Part shown: in pieces, positions 55,925-64,000 of the stretch | Position numbering within the stretch: the first letter of the stretch is position 1 | How the letters are laid out: every line of letters starts with the position of its first letter | Source of the DNA: Candidatus Thalassarchaeaceae archaeon | Lineage (GTDB): Archaea; Thermoplasmatota; Poseidoniia; Poseidoniales; Thalassarchaeaceae | NCBI GenBank assembly: GCA_943841885.1 | Contig: CALSZZ010000001.1 | Location: 453,156-517,155 of the forward strand | DNA: 64,000 bases | Direction: 5' to 3' | The notes under the pieces: generated by a model | What the model saw: the letters and a program-made list of their open reading frames with translations, nothing else | Database searches by the model: none | Told to the model about the DNA's origin: nothing | Position numbers and translations under genes: made by a program

Positions 55925-56083
55925 TCATGCATCCCCTTTGCGGCACTAAGCCACATCCTCCGAGGAATTTATCAATGGTATAATATTTTATGAAAATAAT
56001 ATTGGATTGTGTACAAAATAGTATGATGATGGTTTTTTCAAGATAAACAAGTAATTCTTTGATGAGTACATGGTGCGAAGGTT

Positions 56084-57730
56084 ATGGCGAGAACCCAAGA
56101 GTATTGGAATAAACTTGGTGAAAATAGTATTCTATTAAATGCCGTGAGTAAATGGAGGAGTGATTCTGCATTATGGTTTTCAAAATCTGTTAACAGATTA
56201 CCTGAAACAGTTAGAGTGAATTATCTAAGAAAAGACTGGGAGTGGGTTGAAGATTGGTTAGGAAAAATTGGTGCTGAAAGAATTGAATGGTTTAGAGGTA
56301 GTAAAGGTAGTGCTTGGACTCTGCCATTCGAAAGAGGAAAAGCGGAAGGAGAAATTAAGCTTGTTCTGTCTTCATTACACAGAACTGGGAGGATTACTAG
56401 GCAAGAATCAGTTTCAATGATTCCTACGATAGCACTCGATGTACAACCTGGAGAAATAGTACTCGATATGTGCGCCTCTCCCGGATCTAAAACTACACAG
56501 ATATCAGAGAATCTACAAAATGAAGGTTTAGTGATAGCTAATGAAATTTCAAGTGATAGAATCAATACTCTTGTATCAAATGTGCAACGCCATGGGTCTA
56601 GAACATGCATGGTAATTCAGCATGATGGAAGGCATATTCCTAAAATTCTTAACACTGGTTTTGATAAGATTTTAGTTGATGCCCCTTGTACTGGATCTGG
56701 GACAACTAGGAAAAATCCGGAAGTTTGGAAAAAATGGCTACCTTCTGGAAGTCGCTCTTTACACAAACTACAACTGGGTCTTTTGGCAAAGGCTATTGAT
56801 TTAATAAAACCTGGAGGAAGGGTAGTTTATTCCACTTGTTCATTGGATCCTGTTGAAAACGAAGCCGTAGTTGCAGAAATATTGAGATGTTTTCCTGTTG
56901 ATGTAGTTTCTGCAGGGGATAAATTAGAATTATTACCTTTTGAAAAGGGTTTTACACAATGGGTAAAAATAGATGATTATGGTAATGTTAATGATAGTTT
57001 AATTCTGGAGAAATCAATGTTACCACCTACTGAAAAATTTATTATTGATTCGCTAAAAAAATGTGTAAGAATTTGGAATGATAAGATTGATGGAGGTGGA
57101 TTTTTCATTGCAATAATAGAGAAAAAGAAAGAGATAACAAATAATAGTAATGTAATTAATAGATTTATGGACTCTAATATAAAACCTGATTTAGATAGTT
57201 TACCGATGCCGATTGGTTCCGATTTAAAAGATAAAATAGTCGCTCATTTCGGAAAATGTCCAGATAATTTATGGATTAGGGGGAAAAAAATCTCATGGTC
57301 TACGGATGAAGCTAAAATGATATGGGAAAATGAAAAATCCCGCAAGTCTGGAAAAATAGTAACCCCTGGAAAAAGATGGGGGCCTTTGAAAATAATTAAT
57401 TTAGGCCTTGATACTGTCAAGTTAAGAAAAAATGAAATTGATAGAGTAGTAGGTAGAGCATCTCAGCAAATCATCCCTGAAATTAAATCTAGATATATCA
57501 TAACCAAAGGAGAAATAATTGATAGGCTATTGATTGATAATCAGTTGCTCAACAAAGATCTAGGGAATAATTTTGAGGAATACAAAGGAGGTTTATTGCT
57601 AATTGATGAAAGGGATATGACCTGTATTCCTATTTGGGTTGGTAAACGTGTCAGTTTAATGATTAATGATGATGAAAAAAGAATACTAAAATTCATGAGA
57701 GGTTTAAGTATAATAGATGAGGAAGAATGA
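56084..57730 (+). CDS. RsmB/NSUN-family RNA m5C methyltransferase
   Basis: A 548-residue SAM-dependent enzyme that methylates cytosine-5 of tRNA or rRNA. SAM motif I is VLDMCASPGSKTTQI. The catalytic cysteines are C202 in DAPCTGSGT and C252 in YSTCSLDPVENE, both required in this family. Sequence layout resembles eukaryotic Trm4/NSUN2 more than bacterial RsmB. A C-terminal extension of about 180 residues (from about 365) ends in a PUA-like beta domain (GGLLLIDERDMTCIPIWVG). The exact RNA target is not evident. Confidence 0.92.
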   Translation: MARTQEYWNKLGENSILLNAVSKWRSDSALWFSKSVNRLPETVRVNYLRKDWEWVEDWLGKIGAERIEWFRGSKGSAWTLPFERGKAEGEIKLVLSSLHRTGRITRQESVSMIPTIALDVQPGEIVLDMCASPGSKTTQISENLQNEGLVIANEISSDRINTLVSNVQRHGSRTCMVIQHDGRHIPKILNTGFDKILVDAPCTGSGTTRKNPEVWKKWLPSGSRSLHKLQLGLLAKAIDLIKPGGRVVYSTCSLDPVENEAVVAEILRCFPVDVVSAGDKLELLPFEKGFTQWVKIDDYGNVNDSLILEKSMLPPTEKFIIDSLKKCVRIWNDKIDGGGFFIAIIEKKKEITNNSNVINRFMDSNIKPDLDSLPMPIGSDLKDKIVAHFGKCPDNLWIRGKKISWSTDEAKMIWENEKSRKSGKIVTPGKRWGPLKIINLGLDTVKLRKNEIDRVVGRASQQIIPEIKSRYIITKGEIIDRLLIDNQLLNKDLGNNFEEYKGGLLLIDERDMTCIPIWVGKRVSLMINDDEKRILKFMRGLSIIDEEE

Positions 57731-57815
57731 AAATTATATACAAATGGATATTAAAATCCCTCGATAATTGGCATATGTTCAATAGCCTAGTTCTATAACC
57801 TTCCACAAAGGACGT

Positions 57816-58274
57816 ATGGATATGGACGAAACTGATCGAATGATAATTGAGGTTCTCTGTGATGATGCCAGAACTTCTTTAAGAAAAATTTCAGAAAAAA
57901 TAGGCGTCTCATTGGGAGCAGTAAGCAATAGGGTCAAAAAGTTAGAAAAAAATGGAGTTATAAAAGGCTATACAGTACTATTAGATGCTGATAAGATTGG
58001 ATGGGAGTTGACTGTAGTAATAGGAATTAGAATACAAAAAGGTAGGTTAATAGAAATTCAGGAAAAGATCGCCAAAGATCGTAGAGTATATGCTGTGTAT
58101 GATGTAACCGGCAATTATGATTCAATGATTGTCGCAAAGGCATCTAATAGAAAAGATTTAGATGATTTATCGAAAAATGTATTATCCATAGAAGGTGTTG
58201 AGAGGTCAGTTACGCATTTAGTTTTGAATACCGTTAAAGAAATGCCCAATTCATTACCTGAATTTTTAGAATAA
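57816..58274 (+). CDS. Lrp/AsnC-family transcriptional regulator
   Basis: A 152-residue regulator. Residues about 5-55 form the HTH (RMIIEVLCDDARTSLRKIS, VSLGAVSNRVKKLEKNGVI, GYTVLLD), and about 65-145 the RAM ligand domain (VVIGIRIQKGR, VYAVYDVTGNYDSMIVAKA). Family members form octamers and sense amino acids. It lies 137 bases upstream of the oxidase operon, with a perfect palindrome between them, so oxidase control is a reasonable but untested idea. Confidence 0.92.
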   Translation: MDMDETDRMIIEVLCDDARTSLRKISEKIGVSLGAVSNRVKKLEKNGVIKGYTVLLDADKIGWELTVVIGIRIQKGRLIEIQEKIAKDRRVYAVYDVTGNYDSMIVAKASNRKDLDDLSKNVLSIEGVERSVTHLVLNTVKEMPNSLPEFLE

Positions 58275-58345
58275 GTAAGCAATATTGTATTGATATGAAA
58301 AGAAAGTTTTTGTTATTGTATTCCTTAATGCGTATATTTAGAGAT

Positions 58346-58369
58346 TAATCATTCTTTATTCAATGATTA
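58346..58369. promoter_or_regulatory. Perfect inverted repeat upstream of oxidase operon
   Basis: TAATCATT (58346-58353) and AATGATTA (58362-58369) are exact inverted arms with an 8-base spacer. The pair lies between the Lrp-type regulator gene and COX2, just before and overlapping a TATA-like GATTATATTAG (58366-58376). Position suggests an operator controlling the oxidase operon. A weak transcription-terminator hairpin for the regulator gene is the alternative. Confidence 0.4.
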
Positions 58370-58411
58370 TATTAGTAGGATATGAAGAATATCATTACGC
58401 GGCATTTATGA

Positions 58412-59212
58412 ATGACTTTCTGCCCCCTCTCAATAGGGGTAGGCATCGTGGTTGCGAGCGTATTATTTTGGAAACTATTTGATGAATATATTTTATGGTC
58501 TCTTTTGGTAGGAATATTTACCTTTGGATGGCTTTTTCATCATTCTTTTTGGTATACATCTTCTAAAGGAGAAGAATACAGCAATCCTGATAAAATTGAA
58601 GTTGGAGTTTTTCCCCGACATAATGACGATATGAAATTAGAAGTAGCATGGACGATATTACCGTTTATACTAATAGTTTACTTGACATATATATCTTGGG
58701 CGCCTCTAGATGCAGTATGGACATCAGCAGATGGTGGAATTCATGGGAATGAATGTGAAGAAGGGCAAAGTTCCAATAATTACCTAGATTCAAGTAGTGG
58801 TGCAATAGTTTCGGAATGTTATCATATAATTGAAATAACTGCTAAACAATGGGTTTGGAGTTTTAATTGTAATCCAAATGATGATTCCTGGAGAGGAGAT
58901 GTTATTCCAGATAGAGGATTCGAATTACAAACTAACCTATGTGATGTTGGAACTATATCAATAGAAGGTTACGGTATGCAGCCCCTACTATCTCTTAAAT
59001 CAGGAGAGACCTATCTTGCAGTTATGCAATCTGAGGATGTTACGCATGCACCATGGGTTCAAGTAATTGGTACAAAAGAGGACGTTTTACCAAGCCAAAC
59101 TACTACTCTGTGGCTTCCTATGAGTGAAGCAGGAGAATCTATGATATTATGTACAGAATATTGTGGTGATGCGCATTCAGTAATGTCTGCAGGTCTATTT
59201 GTACACAATTAG
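58412..59212 (+). CDS. coxB: Haem-copper oxidase subunit II
   Basis: A 266-residue protein. Two membrane helices (about 28-50 and 80-100) precede the periplasm-facing cupredoxin domain. The dinuclear CuA site is H212 (DVTHAPW), C247, E249, C251, H255 and M258 (CTEYCGDAHSVM). QWVWSF is the aromatic electron entry patch. CuA and oxidase operon context identify an aerobic cytochrome c oxidase rather than a quinol oxidase. The N-terminus has no obvious signal peptide. The start is at or next to the predicted leaderless transcript start. Confidence 0.95.
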   Translation: MTFCPLSIGVGIVVASVLFWKLFDEYILWSLLVGIFTFGWLFHHSFWYTSSKGEEYSNPDKIEVGVFPRHNDDMKLEVAWTILPFILIVYLTYISWAPLDAVWTSADGGIHGNECEEGQSSNNYLDSSSGAIVSECYHIIEITAKQWVWSFNCNPNDDSWRGDVIPDRGFELQTNLCDVGTISIEGYGMQPLLSLKSGETYLAVMQSEDVTHAPWVQVIGTKEDVLPSQTTTLWLPMSEAGESMILCTEYCGDAHSVMSAGLFVHN

Positions 59213-59224
59213 AGGGTGTTTCAA

Positions 59225-61549
59225 ATGAAGAAGAATTTTATACAATCCAGAATCATAGTTATTATGACTGTTCTGATTGCAGCAATGATATTCACTCCAT
59301 TAGTCAGTTCATTTCCAACCGGAATTTCAGGAGTTAAAGATTCTGGTTGTAATTGCCATGGTACAACAACTAGTGATTCCGTAACTCCGATGATAATGGG
59401 ATTGCCAGAAGTATACAATTACTCCCAGGTTTATGAATTAACAGTCTCATTCACTGGAGGGCCAAGTACTCCAGGGAATATTAATCTCGGTGGTTTTCAT
59501 CTATGGGCAAGTGAGGGAGAGTTATCAGTCATAGACGCAACTGCTCAGCAGTATAACCCAAATGAAGTAGGCCATAGTGAAGTTGGTAATGATCAAACGA
59601 GTTGGACAGTTACCTGGACTGCTCCCGATACAGATAGAAATGTAGAGATGATTTTGCATGTTAATTCGGTCAATGGTAATGCAGGTGATGGAGCGGGTTC
59701 TTCTGGGGATGAATGGAATAAAATATCACAAAAGATAAATGCGCCAATCTTAGTTCTAGAATCAGCCAATCCTTACGTAGTTCTTTCCACATTAATTGTA
59801 ATTTCTGGAATATTACTAATTATTACAGTTACGTATATCTTTTACCGAACTAACCCAGATTCATTTAATTGGGAAAGTTTTGAACCTTGGATATCAGATT
59901 GGTTAACTACTACCGATCATAAAAAAATTGGAACTCTATATTTCCTTGCAGGTATGTTTTTCTTAGGCATAGGAGGAATTATGGCTTTAATGATAAGAAT
60001 ACAATTGTCTGTTCCTGGTAATGATTTTCTTACTCAAGATCAATACAATCAATTCTTTACATTACATGGAACTACTATGATATTTTTGGCCGCTATGCCT
60101 CTCATAAATGGATTTGCTAATTGGATGGTCCCTCTACAGATAGGTGCCCCTGATTTAGCTTTACCTAGAATAAATGCAATGTCATTTTGGTTACAACCTG
60201 TAGCTGCATTATTGATATTTACAGGAGTTTTCTCTGGTACTGGAGCAGATACTGGATGGACAGGTTATGCACCTTATATTGTGAGCGAGACAGCACATGT
60301 TGGTACCACTATGTGGGTTGCAGGACAAATTATGTTAGTTGCATCTTCAACTTTAACTGGAGTAAATTTCCTAACTACAATAGCAGTCATGCGTGCTCCA
60401 GGCATGGGTTGGATGCAAATGCCATTATTTACATGGTCAATACTTATAGCTAATCTCATGTTATTCTTATCCATACCTGCATTTGGAGTAGGACTAGTTC
60501 AAGTATATTTGGATCGAGTTATTGGTACTGCATTTTATGATGCTTCTGCAGGAGGAGATCCTTTACTTTGGAGTCATTTGTTCTGGTACTTTGGACATCC
60601 TGAAGTATACGTAGTGATAGTACCAGCCTTCGGAGTCATATCTGAAGTAATTGCAACAAGTGCAAGACGGTCAGTATTCGGATACAGGTCAATGGTTTAT
60701 GCAATGGCTGGAATTGGAGTAGTTTCATTTATTGTTTATGGACACCATATGTTTACTTCAGGGATGAGTCCTACTTTGAGATTCGTGACCATGTTGACTA
60801 CTATGATAGTGGCTGTTCCAACTGGGATTAAGATTTTTAATTGGCTAAAAACTATGCATAAGGGTTCTTTAATTTACAGAACACATACCCTTTGGGCCTT
60901 AGGTTTCTTGATTACATTTACTTTAGGAGGAATTTCAGGAATGTTTTTCCCGTCTATGGCGATGGATTTACATTTCCATGAATCATACTTTGTTGTTGCC
61001 CACTTCCATTATGTTTTAGTCGGAGGAACTGTGTTTGGTTTCTTCTCTGCAATTTACTATTGGTTCCCAAAGATGACTGGAAGAATGATGGATGAACGTC
61101 TTGGAGTTTTGCATTTCTTAACTGCTTTCATAAGTTATAATGCAGTATTTTGGCCTATGCATCGCCTAGGAATATGGGGTATGGCTAGAAGACATCATAC
61201 ATATTTCATATCAACAGAAGAGGCAATGGGGTCTTTACCCCCAGAAGCAGCGGGCTGGAATATGTTCATTTCGATTAGTGCTTTTTTATTCTTTTTCTCG
61301 AATTTTATACTAATTGCTAATATGATTAAATCCGTAATACGCGGACAAAAGGCACCAGCAGATCCATGGGGAGGATGGTCTTTCGAATGGATGACCTCTT
61401 CTCCACCCCCTACACCAAGTTTCCCATTAGATGATTTACCAACTTTGAAAGACGCAAACGAATATCATATTGCAAATGAACCTAGTGCAATAGTAAAGTG
61501 GTTCCAAGGTTTAATGGTCCTAGATAATGAAGAGGAAGTGAGCCATTGA
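59225..61549 (+). CDS. coxA: Haem-copper oxidase subunit I with N-terminal secreted CxCH domain
   Basis: A 774-residue catalytic oxidase subunit. From about 222 (TTDHKKIGTLYF) it is a canonical subunit I: low-spin haem ligand H281 (LHGTT), H458 and crosslinked-type Y462 (HPEVY), CuB H507-H508, and haem ligands H593 and H595 in VVAHFHYVL. Ahead of it lie a signal peptide (about 1-29), a G-C-N-C-H motif (C42, C44, H45), a 130-residue beta domain (FTGGPSTPGNINLGG, WTVTWTAPD) and an extra helix at about 183-208. This secreted domain is like those in the proteins at the window's left edge. The start was set at ATG 59225 eight bases after GAGGG, not the upstream GTG, because it gives a clean signal peptide. 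Confidence 0.95.
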   Translation: MKKNFIQSRIIVIMTVLIAAMIFTPLVSSFPTGISGVKDSGCNCHGTTTSDSVTPMIMGLPEVYNYSQVYELTVSFTGGPSTPGNINLGGFHLWASEGELSVIDATAQQYNPNEVGHSEVGNDQTSWTVTWTAPDTDRNVEMILHVNSVNGNAGDGAGSSGDEWNKISQKINAPILVLESANPYVVLSTLIVISGILLIITVTYIFYRTNPDSFNWESFEPWISDWLTTTDHKKIGTLYFLAGMFFLGIGGIMALMIRIQLSVPGNDFLTQDQYNQFFTLHGTTMIFLAAMPLINGFANWMVPLQIGAPDLALPRINAMSFWLQPVAALLIFTGVFSGTGADTGWTGYAPYIVSETAHVGTTMWVAGQIMLVASSTLTGVNFLTTIAVMRAPGMGWMQMPLFTWSILIANLMLFLSIPAFGVGLVQVYLDRVIGTAFYDASAGGDPLLWSHLFWYFGHPEVYVVIVPAFGVISEVIATSARRSVFGYRSMVYAMAGIGVVSFIVYGHHMFTSGMSPTLRFVTMLTTMIVAVPTGIKIFNWLKTMHKGSLIYRTHTLWALGFLITFTLGGISGMFFPSMAMDLHFHESYFVVAHFHYVLVGGTVFGFFSAIYYWFPKMTGRMMDERLGVLHFLTAFISYNAVFWPMHRLGIWGMARRHHTYFISTEEAMGSLPPEAAGWNMFISISAFLFFFSNFILIANMIKSVIRGQKAPADPWGGWSFEWMTSSPPPTPSFPLDDLPTLKDANEYHIANEPSAIVKWFQGLMVLDNEEEVSH

Positions 61550-62697
61550 GTGACGGGTATCATGATAATGAGCATGAACACCATGCAAGTGCTTGGGGTC
61601 CTCACGATTGGAGTCATGGAGCTCCTCACAATTCATGGTCTCCAATAATAATGTCAATTGGTATTGGTATCTTTTTGTACACAGTTGCCTCAGTATACTC
61701 ATGGGGAGAAATGGTGGATTCATCAAGTATTGCTTTGGTTTTTATTGGAATGATGATAACATTCTTTGGACTTTTAATATGGTGGAGGCAAGATGCATCA
61801 TTTGATGGTGTTTACGAACCTAAAGCAACAGGAACACCGTTTCAGAATATTGAAATTCGTAAAGTTGCAATGTGGGTATTCTTGATGTCGGAAATGATGG
61901 TATTTACATCATTATTTAGCACATACATGAGATATAGATTTGGTATTGATTCTTGCCAAGAAGTATATGAGAGTGGTTCTTGGATAGTTAACTCTCAAAA
62001 TGTAGATACCGGAGAAGCAGTTAATTGCTTCTTACCTGCATCTGAATTAATTGCGTCCTCATGGTTCCATATTGCACCTGGGGCGATTAATACATTTGCC
62101 CTGATAGTATCTTCTTTTACCATTGTTCAAGCACTTCGTTGGGCAAAGAAACCAGTAGGAAGTGTAGATGAAGAGGTTCGTAGGAAGCGTGTTTATCGTT
62201 ACTTAGGTAGCACTTGGGTTTTAGCAATAATATTCCTTACTTTGAAGATGGTTGAATGGTTCATAGGATTTTATATCCCTGCAATAGGTCCGTTCCACGA
62301 ACATGATATCATGTCATTGGTTGAGGAGGGTTACACCATTCATGCCGATCATTATCATCCACATCATGGTTGGGATGATGTTCATCTAGCCGAGCTTGCT
62401 GCATTACACCCTGAAGATTACCAAGCATATTTAGCGGCTGTTGGCCCTAATTATGAACCAACAAATGCGGTCATGCTTGCAGATATTAGAGTAAGTTCGT
62501 CAACATTCTTTGTTACTACAGGTACTCATGGTGCTCACGTATTCATTGGCATCATTGGATTAACATACATGACATGGAAGGCCTGGACTGGTGGTTATAC
62601 TCCACAAAATGCTGTATCAATAGAATACTTTGGGCTCTATTGGCACTTTGTTGATTTGATTTGGGTTCTAGTATTCCCATTCTTCTATCTATATTGA
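61546..62697 (+). CDS. coxC: Haem-copper oxidase subunit III
   Basis: A 383-residue protein of about seven helices. The signature IEIRKVAMWVFLMSEMMVF contains the conserved acidic residue, and STFFVTTGTHGAHVFIGIIGL the second conserved block. A long hydrophilic His-rich N-terminus (YHDNEHEHHASAWGPHDW) and His-rich loop (DHYHPHHGWDDVH, about residues 265-277) are unusual and could bind metal. The TTG start overlaps the coxA stop as TTGA. Confidence 0.93.
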   Translation: MSDGYHDNEHEHHASAWGPHDWSHGAPHNSWSPIIMSIGIGIFLYTVASVYSWGEMVDSSSIALVFIGMMITFFGLLIWWRQDASFDGVYEPKATGTPFQNIEIRKVAMWVFLMSEMMVFTSLFSTYMRYRFGIDSCQEVYESGSWIVNSQNVDTGEAVNCFLPASELIASSWFHIAPGAINTFALIVSSFTIVQALRWAKKPVGSVDEEVRRKRVYRYLGSTWVLAIIFLTLKMVEWFIGFYIPAIGPFHEHDIMSLVEEGYTIHADHYHPHHGWDDVHLAELAALHPEDYQAYLAAVGPNYEPTNAVMLADIRVSSSTFFVTTGTHGAHVFIGIIGLTYMTWKAWTGGYTPQNAVSIEYFGLYWHFVDLIWVLVFPFFYLY

Positions 62698-62707
62698 GGT
62701 GAAAAAA

Positions 62708-63043
62708 ATGAGTGACCATTTACTATTCGGAAAATTTGATCTTTACTGGGCTAATTTTATTGGCTTGATTGTTTTAACTGCAATTGAAGTTGCTGCAGTA
62801 GGATTAGATTTTTCAGAAACAATTACATTATTTATCCTCGTCGGAATAGCAATACCAAAATTCATAATGATTGCTGCTATTTTTATGCACTTGTGGGGGG
62901 ATAAAGATTCAAAAATATTAACTTTAACTGCCTTATTTCCAGCTTTTTTTATAGTTATCATGGTTCTTTTTATCGGTTTGACTCATCCAGAAGCATCAAT
63001 TGGTTTACCAGAATGGTGTAGGCCAGGTTATTACAAACTCTAA
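62708..63043 (+). CDS. Oxidase subunit IV (prokaryotic COX4 type)
   Basis: A 111-residue protein with three membrane helices (FIGLIVLTAIEVAAVGL, LFILVGIAIPKFIMIAAIFMHL, ALFPAFFIVIMVLFIGL). The central lysine-bearing helix and the MHLWGDKDS turn match the prokaryotic subunit IV of caa3/aa3 oxidases, which stabilises the complex. GAGGTG precedes ATG 62708. Last gene of the operon. Confidence 0.9.
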   Translation: MSDHLLFGKFDLYWANFIGLIVLTAIEVAAVGLDFSETITLFILVGIAIPKFIMIAAIFMHLWGDKDSKILTLTALFPAFFIVIMVLFIGLTHPEASIGLPEWCRPGYYKL

Positions 63044-63083
63044 CATATAGGTTCATGTCTAATGGGTAAGTGGCAAGAATGTT

Positions 63084-63169
63084 GCCGAGATCGCATAGCC
63101 CGGTATTGCGGTGGATTTGAAATCCACTGTCCATTGGACGCGGGGGTTCAAATCCCTCTCTCGGCGCCA
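63084..63169 (+). tRNA. tRNA-Ser (UGA)
   Basis: Type II cloverleaf: acceptor GCCGAGA/TCTCGGC, anticodon stem GTGGA/TCCAC with loop TTTGAAA giving UGA, variable arm TGTCCATTGGACGC, T stem GGGGG/CCCTC with loop TTCAAAT. Discriminator G63166 and encoded CCA 63167-63169. The stop codon of the converging kinase-like gene starts at the next base. Confidence 0.95.
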
Positions 63170-64000
63170 TTAATTTTGATTGGGAATATTTTCTGCTCCT
63201 CTTACTGTTAATTGATCTTCAAAATATTCTAATTTAATTGGAGTAGTCATAACAGCTTCCCCATCAATATTCACAAATAAATCCGGTTGATGAGGTTTTT
63301 CAGAAGGGTTATTGTCGAAATCAACAGATTTCAATTCTAATTTTTTTGCATTTCTCATGAAAATTTTATTCCATTTTCCAATATGTTTTCCTTTTTCTAC
63401 CGGACCCATAACAAGTAACATTTGTAATTTTGACAAGCCCCATGCTAAGACTAGTGAACCATGTTTTTGTATTGGGGTTGCTCCAGGAGCAATTTGAAAA
63501 CCTCCTCCAAATGTTTGACATTGGCTCATACAAAAAAGTCCTGATAAATCTACAATTTCGCCTGGCTCATCATCAACCTTTATCCATCCTTTTTGAGTTT
63601 TCCAGCCTAGAATTGCCCTAATTCCTAACAATTTATATTTTAATTGACCTCGTATTCTTCTAAATTTACCTTCAGTCTTCATTCTGTTTACTGCTGAAGT
63701 AACTCCGCTATCACACTCAAGAAAACTCCAACGAACTAAATTACCAGATTTATTTGGTTTATCATTACATTCATATTCAATTGGGGCTGGAATTAGTGGG
63801 TGCTCAGGTGCTGGCTGACCTTCGACTCTGAAAGCACCAACCCTCCTATCAACTCCTTGAGATAGGATATCTATTGCTTTTTGCATATCAGTAAATTTTC
63901 GACCCTTTGGAATTGGAATTCCATGTGCTCGAGCGTAATCATTACCACTACCGATAGGTAGAATTCCTAGAATCTTACTAGAACCTCTCAAACCTGATGC
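63170..64000 (-). CDS. Diacylglycerol/sphingosine-kinase-like lipid kinase (partial, N-terminus outside window)
   Basis: At least 276 residues, open to the window edge. The first visible segment ILGILPIGSGNDYARAHGIP is the second nucleotide-loop motif of the DAGK catalytic fold, so the GGDGT motif lies beyond the window. MTPIKLEYF-like strands and FVNIDGEAVM close the C-terminal beta domain as in this family, and CMSQCQTFGGGFQIAPGA is the substrate-binding block. Bacterial and archaeal relatives phosphorylate lipid or polyprenyl alcohols. Its stop codon directly abuts the CCA of tRNA-Ser. Confidence 0.85.
   Translation of the reverse strand, partial: ASGLRGSSKILGILPIGSGNDYARAHGIPIPKGRKFTDMQKAIDILSQGVDRRVGAFRVEGQPAPEHPLIPAPIEYECNDKPNKSGNLVRWSFLECDSGVTSAVNRMKTEGKFRRIRGQLKYKLLGIRAILGWKTQKGWIKVDDEPGEIVDLSGLFCMSQCQTFGGGFQIAPGATPIQKHGSLVLAWGLSKLQMLLVMGPVEKGKHIGKWNKIFMRNAKKLELKSVDFDNNPSEKPHQPDLFVNIDGEAVMTTPIKLEYFEDQLTVRGAENIPNQN

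Noticed and set aside
1-64000. CRISPR array, rRNA operon or insertion sequence
   Set aside because: No regularly spaced direct repeats, rRNA segments, or transposase with terminal inverted repeats were seen.

Overview
The window looks like a piece of a low-GC, gene-dense euryarchaeal chromosome, most likely a planktonic Marine Group II archaeon (Candidatus Poseidoniales). This assignment is inferred from gene content only. Archaeal informational genes dominate: eL8-eS28-eL24-Ndk-aIF5B, EF-1A with uS10, eS8, SRP19, uS2, a GINS subunit, family B DNA polymerase, Sec61 beta, deoxyhypusine synthase and a geranylgeranyl reductase. They sit beside bacterial-type genes: UvrB, Soj/ParA, RimK, a bleomycin-hydrolase-type peptidase, CcmF and a haem-copper oxidase. 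There is no rRNA, CRISPR array or insertion sequence. Three tRNA genes are present: Ile-GAU, Leu-CAA and Ser-UGA.

Layout. 1-3289 (minus): two secreted proteins with a CxCH/CxxxCH cysteine motif, one cut by the window edge. 3382-8073 (plus): a fused hydroxyacyl-CoA dehydrogenase/enoyl-CoA hydratase, then three consecutive winged-helix regulators. 8070-14952 (minus): geranylgeranyl reductase, CcmF, FKBP isomerase, lipoprotein, uS2 and a tRNA-dihydrouridine synthase split by a homopolymer frameshift. 15041-21370 (plus): UbiD, UbiA, UvrB (also frameshifted), deoxyhypusine synthase and a 60-residue Hc1-like protein. 21408-23602 (minus): degenerate epimerase-like protein and a class III aminotransferase. 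23880-31343 (plus, with one lipoprotein on minus): PRC-barrel-like protein, tRNA-Ile, PRPP synthase, the ribosomal/aIF5B cluster, MoxR and a first ParA. 31340-35651 (minus): coiled coil, zinc ribbons and a P1B metal ATPase. 35734-39152: HAD phosphatase, GINS, small membrane protein and C1B peptidase (plus), with tRNA-Leu on minus. 39144-44818 (minus): uS10, EF-1A, PKD lipoprotein and PolB. 44945-48068: aminotransferase, SRP19, eS8, PUA protein and a membrane-anchored protein. 48070-52175 (minus): membrane SAP protein, Soj/ParA and an EamA permease. 52304-57730: RimK, Xer recombinase, unknowns, Sec61 beta and an RNA m5C methyltransferase. 57816-63043 (plus): Lrp regulator and a COX2-COX1-COX3-COX4 operon. 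63084-64000: tRNA-Ser and a lipid-kinase-like gene cut by the window edge.

Two loci stand out. At 48070-52175, the permease that follows Soj/ParA begins with a ParB-like N-terminal peptide (GLGRGL), and a transmembrane protein with a cytoplasmic SAP DNA-binding domain lies just upstream. Together these could form a membrane-tethered ParA partner system without a ParB body. At 59225-61549, cytochrome oxidase subunit I carries a secreted CxCH domain fused to its N-terminus, and the same kind of domain occurs in the proteins at the left edge. Single-base homopolymer shifts in dus and uvrB look like assembly or sequencing errors rather than true gene loss.
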